Program-made: the position numbers and the translations under genes
Shown here: piece after piece, positions 1-11,961 of the stretch
Layout: every line of letters starts with the position of its first letter
Numbering within the stretch: the first letter of the stretch is position 1
Notes under the pieces: model-generated
Told to the model about the DNA's origin: nothing
Databases searched by the model: none
The model's input: the letters and a program-made list of their open reading frames with translations, nothing else
Source of the DNA: Lasiodiplodia sp. COLG20
Taxonomy: Eukaryota > Ascomycota > Dothideomycetes > Botryosphaeriales > Botryosphaeriaceae
Direction of reading: 5' to 3'
DNA length: 64,000 bases
Assembly: GCA_009801085.1 (NCBI GenBank)
Contig: VNWV01000006.1
Coordinates: 248,001-312,000 of the forward strand

Positions 1-3000
1 GACGGGCATGATCCATGGCGGTCGTCATCCTACACGTGGCGGGCGGCCTGCTGGCCTCGTATATTGGGATTCGGCCGTTGCTTGTTACCATATTAGCCCG
101 GATCCAAATAAACGAAGCGCTGATCAACCGTGGCTGTCAGCCACTTTTAGCATGACAACGGCGAGAGCGTGCCGTGCGCAGTGTTGCATTACGAGGCTTC
201 GCGTTCCATCGTTCATCCTTACCTGCTACACCGACATTACAGGAAAGAGCGGGAAGTATATACGATAGGTCGTTTTTTATTTTTTTTTTCCCTTGCTGTC
301 GCTAGATGAGGCGGTCGGTGAGAGCTTCACCACGAGTCGTAGTAGGTACGCAGGATATTCTTTTCCGCAGCCCGCGCATGCAAGCATGCCGTCTGACTGG
401 TGTTTTGCTTTCATTCCCTTGCCCCTATACGGAGTAGTGTCCTATACCTTCCGCATGCGGTAAGACTGCCTTCAGACAGACGAAGGGTTCCCGCCTCCCC
501 GCCTGTTTATTTTGGCGAGAGAACGTGCTGACAAGGCCGGAGAATTTTTGGTCGTGATGCTAAGCAAGGGTTAAATTTGACCGTTAGCGTCGGTCCCGGT
601 CTCTCTTGGAAAGCCCCCCACACACACGCGCAGAGGGCTCGGTCTCGGTTTTTGTTCTTCTTTCGTTTCATCAGGTCATCTTTTTCCAAGGGTCTGGCTG
701 TCCATGTTGAGCGCTGATCTGGTCTGGAACTCTCACCGTCCGGGCATGAAATATCGATTGTCGGTCAAGCAGGGGCAGTGCGGAGGGGAATTCGGGGATC
801 TTCACGATGGGATTTCCATCATGCGCACCCCTGGCCGGCAATTCGCAAACTTTGCCGTGCCGATGATGGAATCGGGTCATTGCCTGCCACTGTGACGTTA
901 TCCAATGCTGACTAGACGACGGTGAGGAGGCAGGAGTGAAATGAATGGGGCTGGGCATCGAGTAAGCTCGTTCTCTTCACTCATGGCGGACGACGCTCGG
1001 GGTTACTATCGGGCAAAAGAGCATGCCGGTGGTTCGTATGGCCAGCCCTTGTTCATCATCAGGAACAAGGCCGTAATGCAAGGGTTTGAACTGTCGGGGT
1101 GGCGGTCTCTAGTGGCAGGCCTTGGGTTTTCGGTCGACTGCTTATGTGAATAGCCAGTGGCACGCCTGGGCCGAGGCCCATCGGCCTTTTGCCGACGCGA
1201 AAACAAGATGAAAATGCCGAACGGTGGAGTATTGTAGGAACGACTATACATAAGGATTGTCAATATTGTCCATGCTATTGGATACTTCGACGCCGCATCA
1301 TCTGATCACCAACTCCTTCTACGGCTCGGATGTAGCTAAGTAGATGGCACTGCGGGATTAATTCGATAGGGATCGAGAAGGGCATGGAAGACTCACTGAC
1401 AACAACCCTCCCTAAGCGCCGACCTAGAAAGTACTGGACGAGTCGAGGAAAAGTCAAAATACCTTGGAAGCGCCGCAAGATGATGAGCTGGCAGGAAAGG
1501 GCTCTAAGCGAGCCACAAGGCATCATGCGCGGCACTAGCAATGAGGAGTGACAGCCCAGGTATCCCCAGCATGACTTCTCTGGGACCGGCGTCTCTGCGG
1601 GTTCCTTCAGGGTCTGCTGCCTGCTTTTTCCGCAAAAAGGCAGACATGCTCGAAACGGCTAACCAGACGGCCCTCCTGCCGCCTAGAGCATAGTCTGCGA
1701 ATTAAGGTTCGTTGGGTAGCCCTTCGTCCCCTTGTTTGTAAGACACAACGACACCCGATGTTATGATCGACGGCATGCCGTTGAAGTCGGGCTCTGATCT
1801 TGCCATGTTGCACTGGCTCCAATGCGTATGCAAGATGCAGGGTCTGTAAATCGTTCTCGAGCTTGGCCTCGCGTGCAGGCATGCATCCCGTCTCGCGTGG
1901 CGAGCGGTAGGCTATGGAATAGTGCCCGAGAGCCCCAAAGGCAGGTGGTTTCCGTCCCGATGGATTGGGTCCTTGGAGCCTCGGCGTATGTAATCGTGCA
2001 GCAATGCGGGCAGGCGATCTTCGCGTTGGGCATTGGTCACGTCGAGGACGGGATTGCTGTGGTGAGGGGATTGGGGCAGGCATTGCATCCTCTAGTGCTG
2101 AGGACTTGGATTGATTGTGCAAGTATCTCCGCGGAGGAAAATGGACGTAGACACAGGACTTCGGGAAGAGAAGAACGGCGGGTAGGATGACGACGTACAG
2201 TGGAAAAGACGGGAAGGTACCACGGACTGCCTAAACGCACTGCAGAAGGAGTATTGAGTCCACTGTGAACTGCACGCCTCCAACTCCCGCCCGCATGCAC
2301 CTCGTATGCAAGATTTATTGGCTCCATCCCGTTCTGTTGTCCACCACAACACTGTCTTATCCCTCTTATTCAGCAATGAGTGTCGCTTCACCGAGGAACA
2401 CGGAGCTTCCTCTGCAACCGACTTTGTTATGCGACGGACGTATACGTACATCTGTTCATCGCTCCCATAAAACTACACTGAGAGACATAGCAGAGGCGAG
2501 GTCACTACAACGGCGAATACGAAACCTGTCTCAGGCCAGAATTGCTTCTTACGCCCGTTAGGCTGAAGGTTCGGTAGCGAGGAAAAGGATGCGGTTGGTG
2601 AGCCTGGATAGTAGCGTGCCGAACTGTCGGGAGAATGAGGCTTGCTTACTGTGAGGCGAAAGCGCAGGTGAGATGCCTAGATTCCGGACGTAGTAGGGCT
2701 AGCTGCGGTGATTACTGGGATTCGGTGAAGCCGCTGGTTGGTAAACAAGATGCCTTGGTGTTATTGCGCGCCATTCCGGTGGGGTTGGGGAAATTGGTGG
2801 ACGAGGATTATGTGCGGGGAGCGGGATGGAAGGGTCAGCAAGGTTGGTGGTCCCTTCACGCGTCATCTTGAGGGTGGGGGCATCGAGATTACCATGCGTT
2901 GTTGTAGTTTCGTCCGTACTGTTGGCTCGCGGTACCTGAATAAGCCCGGAAGTGACTCTTTTAATCATGGATGGCTCGACAAAAGCAACTAGCTTACTGT

Positions 3001-5669
3001 TCCGCACGCTGTGGGAGCTGAATCCCCGTTTAATATCGCGCCATCCATTCAGAAATCACGAAGAGTAAACAGCAGACCCTGGTTGGCTTTACAGAAGTCT
3101 CAGACTCGTTTCGACCTCCCTCTCTGCCCAGCCACCCCGTTGACGATGTCGGCACACACATGGCTTAACTAATGAATAGTGGGGGCGGAGATCACTCCGG
3201 CGCATAAGCAGCCTGGACCCATGACTATGTGGTTGGGTTGGGAAGGGATCGAGTTGTGTGCCAGGTGGCGCCGATCCCTGAAAACGGAAGTCAACGGCCA
3301 ATGACCCAAAACAGAGCTTGGCAAGGCAATAGTTGTTATTGGTTTGTGAGATCCATTGTAGAGGCTCCACATCATGGAATATTGAACGCGAGGAAGTTGG
3401 TTCTGATAATCGCTTGAACGCATAGGGGCGTTGGCCGAGGCTGCTCGGCTAAAGACTGTTGATCCATCAAGGCGGAAGCTCGTCATGCTGTTTCCTCTGC
3501 TCTGCCTCAGCCCATGGTAAACAGACCCACTTCAGGCATGAACACAATGCCACCCTAAACATTGAATTGTTTGCCTTCCACTAAATTTCAGTGGCACATG
3601 AACCCAGAACCTTCACCGCTTTGTGGAGTCTTACGAGCCAGAGGAATGCTGAGATTCTGCCATTTTTCATGCGTGAGGGTCTGTTGCTCTTTGACAGCTA
3701 CGCGGGAGGGCTTCTATGCAGTCCAGCAATCATGCGGAAATCTTCATTGAAAATTATAGGTCGATCTGGACGAAAGGTTTAGGCATCATCATTGCAATCT
3801 GTACATTGTGGTCGTTCAATTCGCTAAGTGCGCCGGACGTTCCGATGTGATCCAGGGGGCGGAAATAACCCAACGGTTATCTTGCCGATTCCACACAGGG
3901 GTCGAGCATCTCGGAACTTACTCCACGAATTATATCGACGGTTCTTTCCAACAGAATGCAGACACGCGACACGGAGAGGGAGAAATCAACAGTGTGGCAA
4001 ACGGTCGATCCGATAACGCCGATAGCGAAAGGATAAGAGAGCAAAGGGGTTCAGTCATCCGGACCAGGGGGTCGGTCTGTCCGGTACCACGACAGGGTTT
4101 AGGAGTTCAAAGCTTTTGTCCAGACGCCATTGATGGTCCCAGTAAACATATCCACTCGTGTTCATCAACGCTCGTTCGTTGCGTGGACCGTTGTAGTACT
4201 GAAAAGGAACGACGTTGAGTACGGGGTCGGAGCAGAGTTGTAAGAGAAGAGACGGCGCCATGTCCAGCTGACTGCGATGAATGAGCACGCTCAAAGGCTT
4301 GTCCTATGGTTCTTCTTGGTGAGATCCTGTCCGCCGGGACGACGGGGAAGACGATCGGAATTAGGCAAGGAAAATTCCGACCATCCCTTGAGGTAAGGAT
4401 TGCCGGGAACTTTGGAAATACGACGATTCTTTGACAGAGCAGAAATTCAGAGGAAAGTTGACCGAGTAGTCAGGGACGTGAGGCGAAAGGTGAGGTAGGT
4501 CAATCGGTCTCTGGAGCTCGACCTTTTGCTACGTGACCTGGGCACCATGGTCGTAAGAACCCCTGAATGCAGAGGCATGCGCCATTTTCCAAGCATCGAG
4601 GCCAACGTGGACTTCTATCGATGAGCGGTCGCGGTATTTTCCAACCGACGAGAGCAGCGACTCTTAAAATATCTGTGTCTCACAAGGTCCACATACTTGT
4701 GTTGCTTCAGCAGCAAATGACGAGGGCACGTGCAGCTTACCGTCGTGTGCGAGCGTACAGGCGGTGTGCGTGAAGCGTGCGCAGGATGAGGTGAGGTGTT
4801 GAACAACAGCCTCCATCACACCTAAGCAGCACCCCCATGACCAGTGAACGCGCGAAAAAAATCTGCCGTGAACAGGGACAAGGCGCTCAACAATACCTGT
4901 ACGTGTGGAGCCGAGTCGTACGATGCCTTCTTCGCCTCCGGCAGCCGTGAAACTGATTCGAGTCGTCGTTGCCCTTTGTGGCCGTTCGACCAGCCTGCCG
5001 GTACGCACCGTTACACTCACCGGTGTAGGCTGGGGGGTGTGGCGGCACAGGCGGGGAAGGCTCCATATGACATGCGGCAAACGACCTGAGGCTGCGTCAA
5101 GTCACAAGGCCGGCGAAGTCCGCTCGTTGATCCCGCTGCTCTGGGTTCTGGGACGCAATTGCTTGCCCTTTTGCTTGCACTGCATCGAGAAAAAGGGGGA
5201 GCGGCCGGCTCGCCTCACTCCTGGCCGTTCTATATCTCGATCGCAGGCAAACGCGCGGCCTTGGCCGTGGTCTCGAAGTAGCAGAGCAGACCGTCTCGAG
5301 CTCTGAGCGTGGAGCACTGGCTCGGAACTGGAACGCCGGAAACGGGGGGGAATTAGATGCAGAGCGGTGGACGAAGCAATAGTACGACCCGGAAAGCCGG
5401 TAATACCAAGCAATCAAGGTTGAAGGAAGGTCCAAAAGGCGGCTCCATCTGCCGAAGTGGAGAGAATCCCTGTGCAACGGCCTATATTTGGAGGTGAACC
5501 CCTAGGGACGAATCGATAGTAAAACCGGTTTGGCGGATGCGCGCTCGATCTTCGGATGCCTTCTTCCACTTCCGCGAATCACCAGGGCGGGCGTCCAGGC
5601 GCGGCGCGTGGTCATGTGCGCGGCAGATGCAGCTATATCTCCGGGCGCTATACACCTCAAGGCAGAAAT
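1..5669. other. Gene-free stretch, mixed composition
   Basis: I find no gene here that I can support. Open frames are short, overlap on both strands and lack splice-linked continuations or recognisable motifs. Base composition is more balanced than in the GC-rich DNA after 5.8 kb. Two adjacent minus-strand frames (4055-4294 and 4361-4521) have a protein-like residue mix and could be the relic of a gene, but I cannot name a family. The stretch could be decayed repeat DNA or old intergenic sequence. Confidence 0.5.

Positions 5670-5696
<27 letters not shown>
5670..5696 (+). repeat. 27-base G homopolymer
   Basis: An uninterrupted run of 27 G on the plus strand, preceded by AAAT and followed by CGCCGC. 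Such a run can form G-quadruplex structures and changes length easily by polymerase slippage; its exact length is also hard to sequence. It sits near the change from mixed-composition DNA to the GC-rich stretch. Confidence 0.95.
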
Positions 5697-5701
<5 letters not shown>

Positions 5702-8700
5702 CAATGCAAGATGAAGCAACCTACCATGTGCGTGATTGAGTGCTGATCATGCCGGGGAAGACCACCGCGTGCCTTGGGCGGATCCCAATGGGTGGCCATG
5801 TCCGGGCGGGGCGTGGCTGGGCCAGTGGAGGATCTCGCGAGCGTTTGGTGAGTTCCGATCCTGAGGGTGGATGAAGGAGCGCAAAGACCCGGCCGAGGGC
5901 GATTGGGATATAAAAAAAATCGCCGGGGAAACGAGCGGGAAATATGGTGGGCGCCGATCCGGCGGTCGATCTCGGCTGCTCGCTGTCTACAGCTCTCTCA
6001 GGCGCGCCTCGGGAACCGGCCGGGCGGTGCGGCGGCCGTTGCAGCTGCGGGCGCAGGCCGGGGAGACCTGGAGGCGCGTGGGAGGCGGCGAGGAGGGCGC
6101 GTCCCGGGTTTTCTCAGGCGGCCAGCGGGGGCGTCGTCCGCCTCACTGCTGCAGCACGGATATGCTCTGGCGGATGGCGGCAGCGGGAACGTGGCAGCGG
6201 TTGCACGCTCTGGCGCCAACGGCGAGATCGCGGGGCTTATGTGAGCGGGCAATCTCGTTAGAGAGGGCAAGAGCGGGTTGCTGGCCGTGGCAGAGTGCCT
6301 TGCATGGCTGCAAGGTCCCAGCAGCTCCGCAAGCCGCCCGGTGCCCTTGCGGGCAGGATCAACGCGCGGAAGCCGTTGGCGCTTCGCTGCAACGGCATGA
6401 CTTCCGCGGCCCACCGCGTTTCAGGACTCACGGAGTCCCGGTGCGCCGGTGTGGGAGACCCATGCGCCCCCGAACTGGCCATACAGCGCCCTCGCCTAGC
6501 GCGAAGATTACGGGGCTTGCGGACAGGGGCGCCGGCATCGAGGCGAGCTGCCATCGCCAGTTGCACAGAAAAACAACTGCGTTGCGTGTGCGGACGTCGC
6601 AGCTGGCGTGGGCGCGAGCATGCATCCTTCGCGTCGGAAGCGAAGTGCTTAAATGAAGCCGGTGCGACAGGCGCGCAAATGAGACCTGTCGCATCGACTA
6701 TCGCGGTGGCGCCGGCGTGGAGCATGCCTCCCCAGGCCTCGGGCTCGTGAGAAAGCAACGCGGGCCCAAGGGCGAACCCCAAGCGCCGCTCTGCTGGGTC
6801 GGCCTAGCTGACGACTGACAAAGCCTAAGCGCACCGAATCACCACCACCCCTTGACGCGCGAAGCCGCGAGGAGCCAGCTCCGCGAGCAAGCGCCCTGGG
6901 GGCCGTCTCCCGGCCTCATGTCCGTCAACGACTCTTTACCCGCCAGAGGCGGACCATTGCCCCGAACAAGCGCGTGGTGGAGCTGCTGCACCCGCCTCCG
7001 CCGCCGCGCCCGCTCTAGCGCTCAGCCCTCAGCATCATCTCCGCCGCGCAGCAGCAGCAGCAAGCAGCAACGACGGCAGCAGCAGGACCACCACCACCAG
7101 CGGCAGCGCCGCGGGACAGCAGCTGTGCAGCGCAGCGCAGCAATCTCCCGCGCCCGAGCCCGCAATCTCGTCGCCTAGCCCGCCTGCACCGCCGTTTCAG
7201 ACAGACTCTCCACCCCATCTTCACGCCGCGACCAGGCCTGGCCCGGGAGGGATCGTTCATCCGCCGAGTGCGTGCTTCGACGTGCCGCACCGCAGCCGCA
7301 GTTGCCGTCGTCAAACCCAGCGCGCCGGCGCCCTTGCGACGGAGCAGGGCGCTCCAAACGGACAAGGCGGGCGGCTTTGGCCGCAGGACGCACTCCCCTC
7401 GCGGCGCATCTCGGCGGAATCAGATCAGCGATGACTGTCAGCAGGGCGACCAGAAGCAACGCGCCTCGACGCTTCGAGCGCGTCCTCCTAGCCTGGGTCC
7501 TGGCGGGGGCGGCTTGCCGCATCCACCGTGGAACCCCGGCCGAGCATCCCCGTCGTCGTTTCTTTTCCGCGAAGAGGCCTCGCGCCCGCCGCCCGGTGAT
7601 CGCTGCGGACCGCCCTGGGAGATTGGTGTCAGCCGTGGCCTGACTCAGTAGCATGCACCCGCCTGGCAACCCGCCAGGCCGGCGGTCAGCGGTGCTTTTG
7701 TTTGTCTTTTCGTGCTACGTACAACGGCGGCCTGTCCGTATGCATGTGTTGGCAGATATGAAGCGTCGTGCGCCGCTGAGAGCTGGTGCGCGACGCCCTC
7801 TCCACCCTCGCCATCCGCGGATCTGGATTGAAATCGTCCCAGCGCCCTGGGTCGCACCTGTGCTCGCCGCCGCCAGCGCTCTACGTACGGGCGAGAGGTA
7901 AGCTTACAGTGCGCCCCTCGCGCGTGCCTTCGCTTAGTGGGCGAGGTGAAGCTCTCGTCCCAGACGTCCATCCCCGTATGTCATGCCAACGCCCCTGTGC
8001 GAGTGTTCCGAACGTCCCAATGCCGACTGAAGCAACCTCGTATGCGCTCCGGGACGTCTTCTTCGCGCGACGACGCCACGCGCGCGCACGCACGAACTCA
8101 ATGTCGCCGCAGGCACGCAGTTGCGGTTTGCGGAGCTGGGATGGCGTGGGTTGCCGGGCCCAGCGAAAGAGCTCCCGGGCCGCGTGAAGAAGAAGAAGCA
8201 GCGGACGAGAGGGGCTCACCGCACAAATCAGGAACTCCCGGCTGCGGCCATGACTGGCCGCCACGAGCATGTTGCGCCGTCTAAACATGATACAAGTGGC
8301 GGCGTGGGTGGGAGCCGTGTCTACCTGTCGGTCGGGTCATGCAGAGACAGGCTGAGAAGCAGCAGCCGATTGGCGGTGAGGTGTCTGCGCGCGACGAATG
8401 GCGGCGCCGGCCAGCCCGACGCAGCGGAGAGCTAGTTGCGATGTCGCAGCGCCGGCGGGACGCCGTCGCGTGCCGGCGAGCAGGTCGGGCTAGCAGCTGG
8501 GCGGCACGGCGCGGCTTGGGCGGGCGAAAAGCGAGAGCGGGCGGCTGGCTGCGTTGAGATGGGAATCATGGAGCTGGCTGGTGGCTGCTGGCTGGGGGGC
8601 TGGCACGCAGGCGCAGTCAGTCTCCAGAGGCGTGGGCGCACTACCGCCGCGCCGGGGCTCGCAGCTGGCCCACCGACTTTCTTAATTTGCAGCCCCCCTG

Positions 8701-9437
8701 CGGACCCGACGCTCTGGGATTGGGACTCCTCTCGCGCTCGGCCTGGGATTGCCCGCCTGGGAAGCGTGCCCGCGACGAGGTAAGGAGCATTGGCGGAGCG
8801 CCTCTTCATGCCCAGCGCGACTCGCACGCACTTGCAGGCGCCCGCGCCCGGCAGCGCAGCGTACAAGACACGGCATGCTGCACTGCAGGGCTATCGAATG
8901 ACATAACGCATAAAACTCGCACAGGCAAAGCAAGCAAAAAAGGCCCGCGCGGCCAGATGCCCTCGCTCGTGCACTCGTCTTGTGTGACGCTGCCCGCGCT
9001 GCCCGGCAGGGCCCTGTATAATACTTAGCCCGCAGCACGACCCTGGCCCCAAGAGCTGCTTGCTTGCCTGCTGCCCGCCCGCTGCTGCTGCTTCCGACCG
9101 CCGTCGTAGTCTACGAACCGCTGATCAGCCCTTGTCCTGTCCCCAGCGCACCACACGCCGGATCCGCACCAAGCTGCACACCTCAGCGTGCGCGCGCGCG
9201 CGATAATTACGGAGCGACAGTCAAGTCAAAACTCCTGTCCCTCCCATCCCCACCCCAGCGCCAGCAGCTTCCTAGCCGCTCCAGCAGCATTGACCGGCCA
9301 GCCCGAGCTCTCGGAGCGTTGCATCCAGTCTTATGACCCGGCCCTGCTAACCGCCCTGGCCACATCGTCCGCTTGACATACCTCGCCCGCCCTCCAGCTT
9401 CGCAGCCCGCAACCTCTCCACCCCCCCAAACGTCCCA
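5697..9437. other. GC-rich stretch upstream of the LaeA-like gene
   Basis: About 3.7 kb without a supportable gene. GC content is high on both strands, which opens long frames in several phases at once; none shows a family motif, signal peptide or coherent exon chain. Short CAG/CAC and CGCG runs occur (for example near 7.05-7.1 kb and 9.19 kb). Part of it is probably the promoter and 5' leader of the methyltransferase that starts at 9438. A non-coding transcript cannot be excluded. Confidence 0.5.
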
Positions 9438-10894
9438 ATGGTCACGATGGCGTCGAACGGGTAAGTTCCAGCCGTTTTCTCCCTTCGCTCCGCCGGCCCC
9501 GCCCCGTATGCCCGTCGCTTGCGAGTGCTGCTCTCTACTACTGCTGCTGCCGGGTGTGGGAGAGGCGCGCTCCGCTCGCCGGTGCCTGCTCTCCTCCGCC
9601 CCCCCGCGCCGGACTCGCGCAACGAAGCTGCATACCACTCCCGCCCTGACGCCTGCCGGTGCTGACTCTGCAGCCGAACAGGTTAGCAGTCGCTGTTCCG
9701 CAGAATTACATGGAAAATGGCCGCCTCTACCACGGCTACCGGAGAGGACTTTACCTCTACCCATGCGACGAGGTACGCTCCCCCGCCCGCTCCACCCATT
9801 GGCCGCCTTCCGCCTGACGCTCTGCAGCAAGAAAAAGACCGCATGGACATTTTCCACAAGTTGTTCCTCGTGGCCCGCCGCGAAGTGCTACATCAAGCTC
9901 CGGTGGTGCCGTCCTTCCAGCCGCGCATTCTCGATCTGGGCTGCGGGACAGGAATCTGGGCGATCGACATGGCCGAGTAAGTCGCCCTGCATGCCGCCGA
10001 ATCCGCATGACGCCTGCTAACGCGCCTCGCAGCAAATACTTGGACGCAGAGGTGAGCTATGCCACGGCGTGGCCCGGAGATTTTTGCTGACGTGCGTCAA
10101 GGTACTTGGACTGGACCTCGTGAACATCCAGCCTGACAAGTATGCATGCCCCTTTCGTCCCTGCGCGACCAGAGCTGACCCGACGCCTTAGGATTCCGCC
10201 TAACCTACGATTCCGCATTCCGCGCGACTACGAGAGCCCCTGGTCGCTGGGCGAAGATTCATGGGACCTGATACACCTGCGGATGGCATGCGGTAGCGTT
10301 TCCAGCTGGCCCGAGCTCTACCAGAAGATATTTTCGTACGTTCCCGTGCCACCGAGCAGAATGAACGCGTGCTGACGTGGGCAGACACCTGAAGCCAGGC
10401 GCCGGCTGGATCGAGCAGGTCGAAATCGACCTGGAACCGCGCTGCGACGACGGCACCCTGCCCCCAAACTCGCCGCTGGTCCAATGGTATCAGTACGTGG
10501 CGGACGCGACGGAGCGGGCGGCGAGACCACTGGCCTACAACCACAACACGCGGCGGCTGCTGGAGTTGGCGGGATTCATCGACATCCAGGAGACCATCAT
10601 CCGCGCGCCGTATAATTCGTGGCCGGCAGACCCGCACCAGAAAGAGATCGGGCGGTGGTACAACCTGGGGATTTGCGAGGGACTGGAGGCGCTGAGCCTG
10701 GCTCCCCTGTCGCGCATCTACCGATGGGACGCACAACAACACATTAAGCCGCTAGTCGACCAGGCGATCCGGCAAATACGGACGAAGAAGATTCATGCGT
10801 ACAACAACATGTGGGTGCATTCCTTGGCTGGCGGGTTGCATGGCGGCTGACTTGCATTAGACATATCTGGACTGCTCGGAGACCTGGACACTGA
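9438..10894 (+). CDS. LaeA-like SAM-dependent methyltransferase
   Basis: Predicted 307-residue nuclear/cytosolic methyltransferase of the LaeA/Llm family, whose members control secondary metabolism and development, in part with velvet proteins. Proposed exons: 9438-9460, 9682-9772, 9828-9976, 10031-10049, 10102-10139, 10192-10335, 10385-10810 and 10861-10894; phases close at every junction. Family marks in order: the segment [12 protein letters not shown] followed by PCDE (about residues 18-38), the SAM motif [16 protein letters not shown] (about 73-87), [39 protein letters not shown], and the C-terminal [16 protein letters not shown]. It lacks the long disordered N-terminus of Aspergillus LaeA and has GAGWIEQ where LaeA has GAWFEQ, so it may be a LaeA-like paralogue rather than LaeA itself. 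Exon 1 and the first acceptor are the least certain parts; a 19-nt exon (10031-10049) is unusually small. Confidence 0.9.
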
Positions 10895-11961
10895 AACCAC
10901 GCGGCTGGCCTTTTCCGCAGTATTTGACGACCTTATGACGACCGCAGTAGTAATACCTAATGTACTATGCATTACTCCCCCCGGTGCGCTTTCGGCTTCG
11001 GAATGTTTCCAGTAGGACAGAATTGGAGGCGTAGTGGTTGGCAAGCTCCCATTTTCGGCCGAATCGATATTTCAGTTGGCGGGCATGGCAAGGAATGGAC
11101 GGGACGGACCCTTGCGTGGACTTTCACCAATGGCGAGCTGGAACGGCGTGTTCCAAGAAAGCACCGGCGGACTCGTATGCACACGGCAGACCACCCAATA
11201 CCACGGCGCACCTCCATTTCTCAGCCACCATCTCTCGCACCCCGCAGCGGCCAGAGGCGAAGCTCGCACGCTGGTTGGGTACCTGTTCTGCACTTTCACG
11301 CTGGTGGTCTGGAAGTCAAATTGAGAAAAAGAAAAAAAAAAAGACACTAAAAAAAGGTCGACTACAAGCTTCCATTGGCAGGATTTGGGTGGGTGGGCGT
11401 TTTAGGAGCACGGCGTGGGAGTCATCTCTTGCCTCCTATTTTTCTGTGTTTTGGTGTACAAGAATATTGGATGGATGTGTGCACAGGGGGCAGGGTGGTG
11501 GCGTGTGGATGGTACTATTCTTCTTCCTCTTCCGGCTTTCTGTTTCTAGATATATCACGGCGTGAGCATTTCCGCGTGGGATCCGTTGTTCATTTCTCCT
11601 TTTTCCAGATTTCGCACTTCAGTCAGCATGGTGGTCAGCAAACTGGGCTAGGGCGGCGAGCTGCCTTTGTTGGACATGGCGGGGGTCAAAAGTTGACAGC
11701 GCGCGGAGTCGCGGCGAAAATTAGCGTTTTATCGGTTCTCTACGTCAATGCTCCAGGGCCTGTGAATGTCTTGTCTATCAACCTTGCTGCTCGCTTCTGA
11801 CGCTGTTGACGGCGACCCCAGCTTTTTGGCGCAGCTTCTCCCGTCGCTAAGCGCGAGTGCTCAGCCGAGGTCCCCAGCAGCCCCAGACGGAGCCCCGGCC
11901 CGTCCTGTACATACAGCTCCATCGCCAGTTCTCCTCCGCAACTCCTCTGCAGCCCGCAAAC
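10895..11961. other. Intergenic, about 1.07 kb
   Basis: Space between two tandem plus-strand genes: the 3' region of the methyltransferase and the promoter of the acyl-CoA dehydrogenase. An A-rich tract lies at about 11324-11356. I see no gene. The last 100 bases before 11962 are C/T-rich, as is usual just upstream of fungal start codons. Confidence 0.6.

Noticed and set aside
5871..6656. Open frame of 261 codons on the plus strand
   Set aside because: Lies in very GC-rich DNA where several phases stay open; composition is R/G/A-rich with no domain or splice partner.
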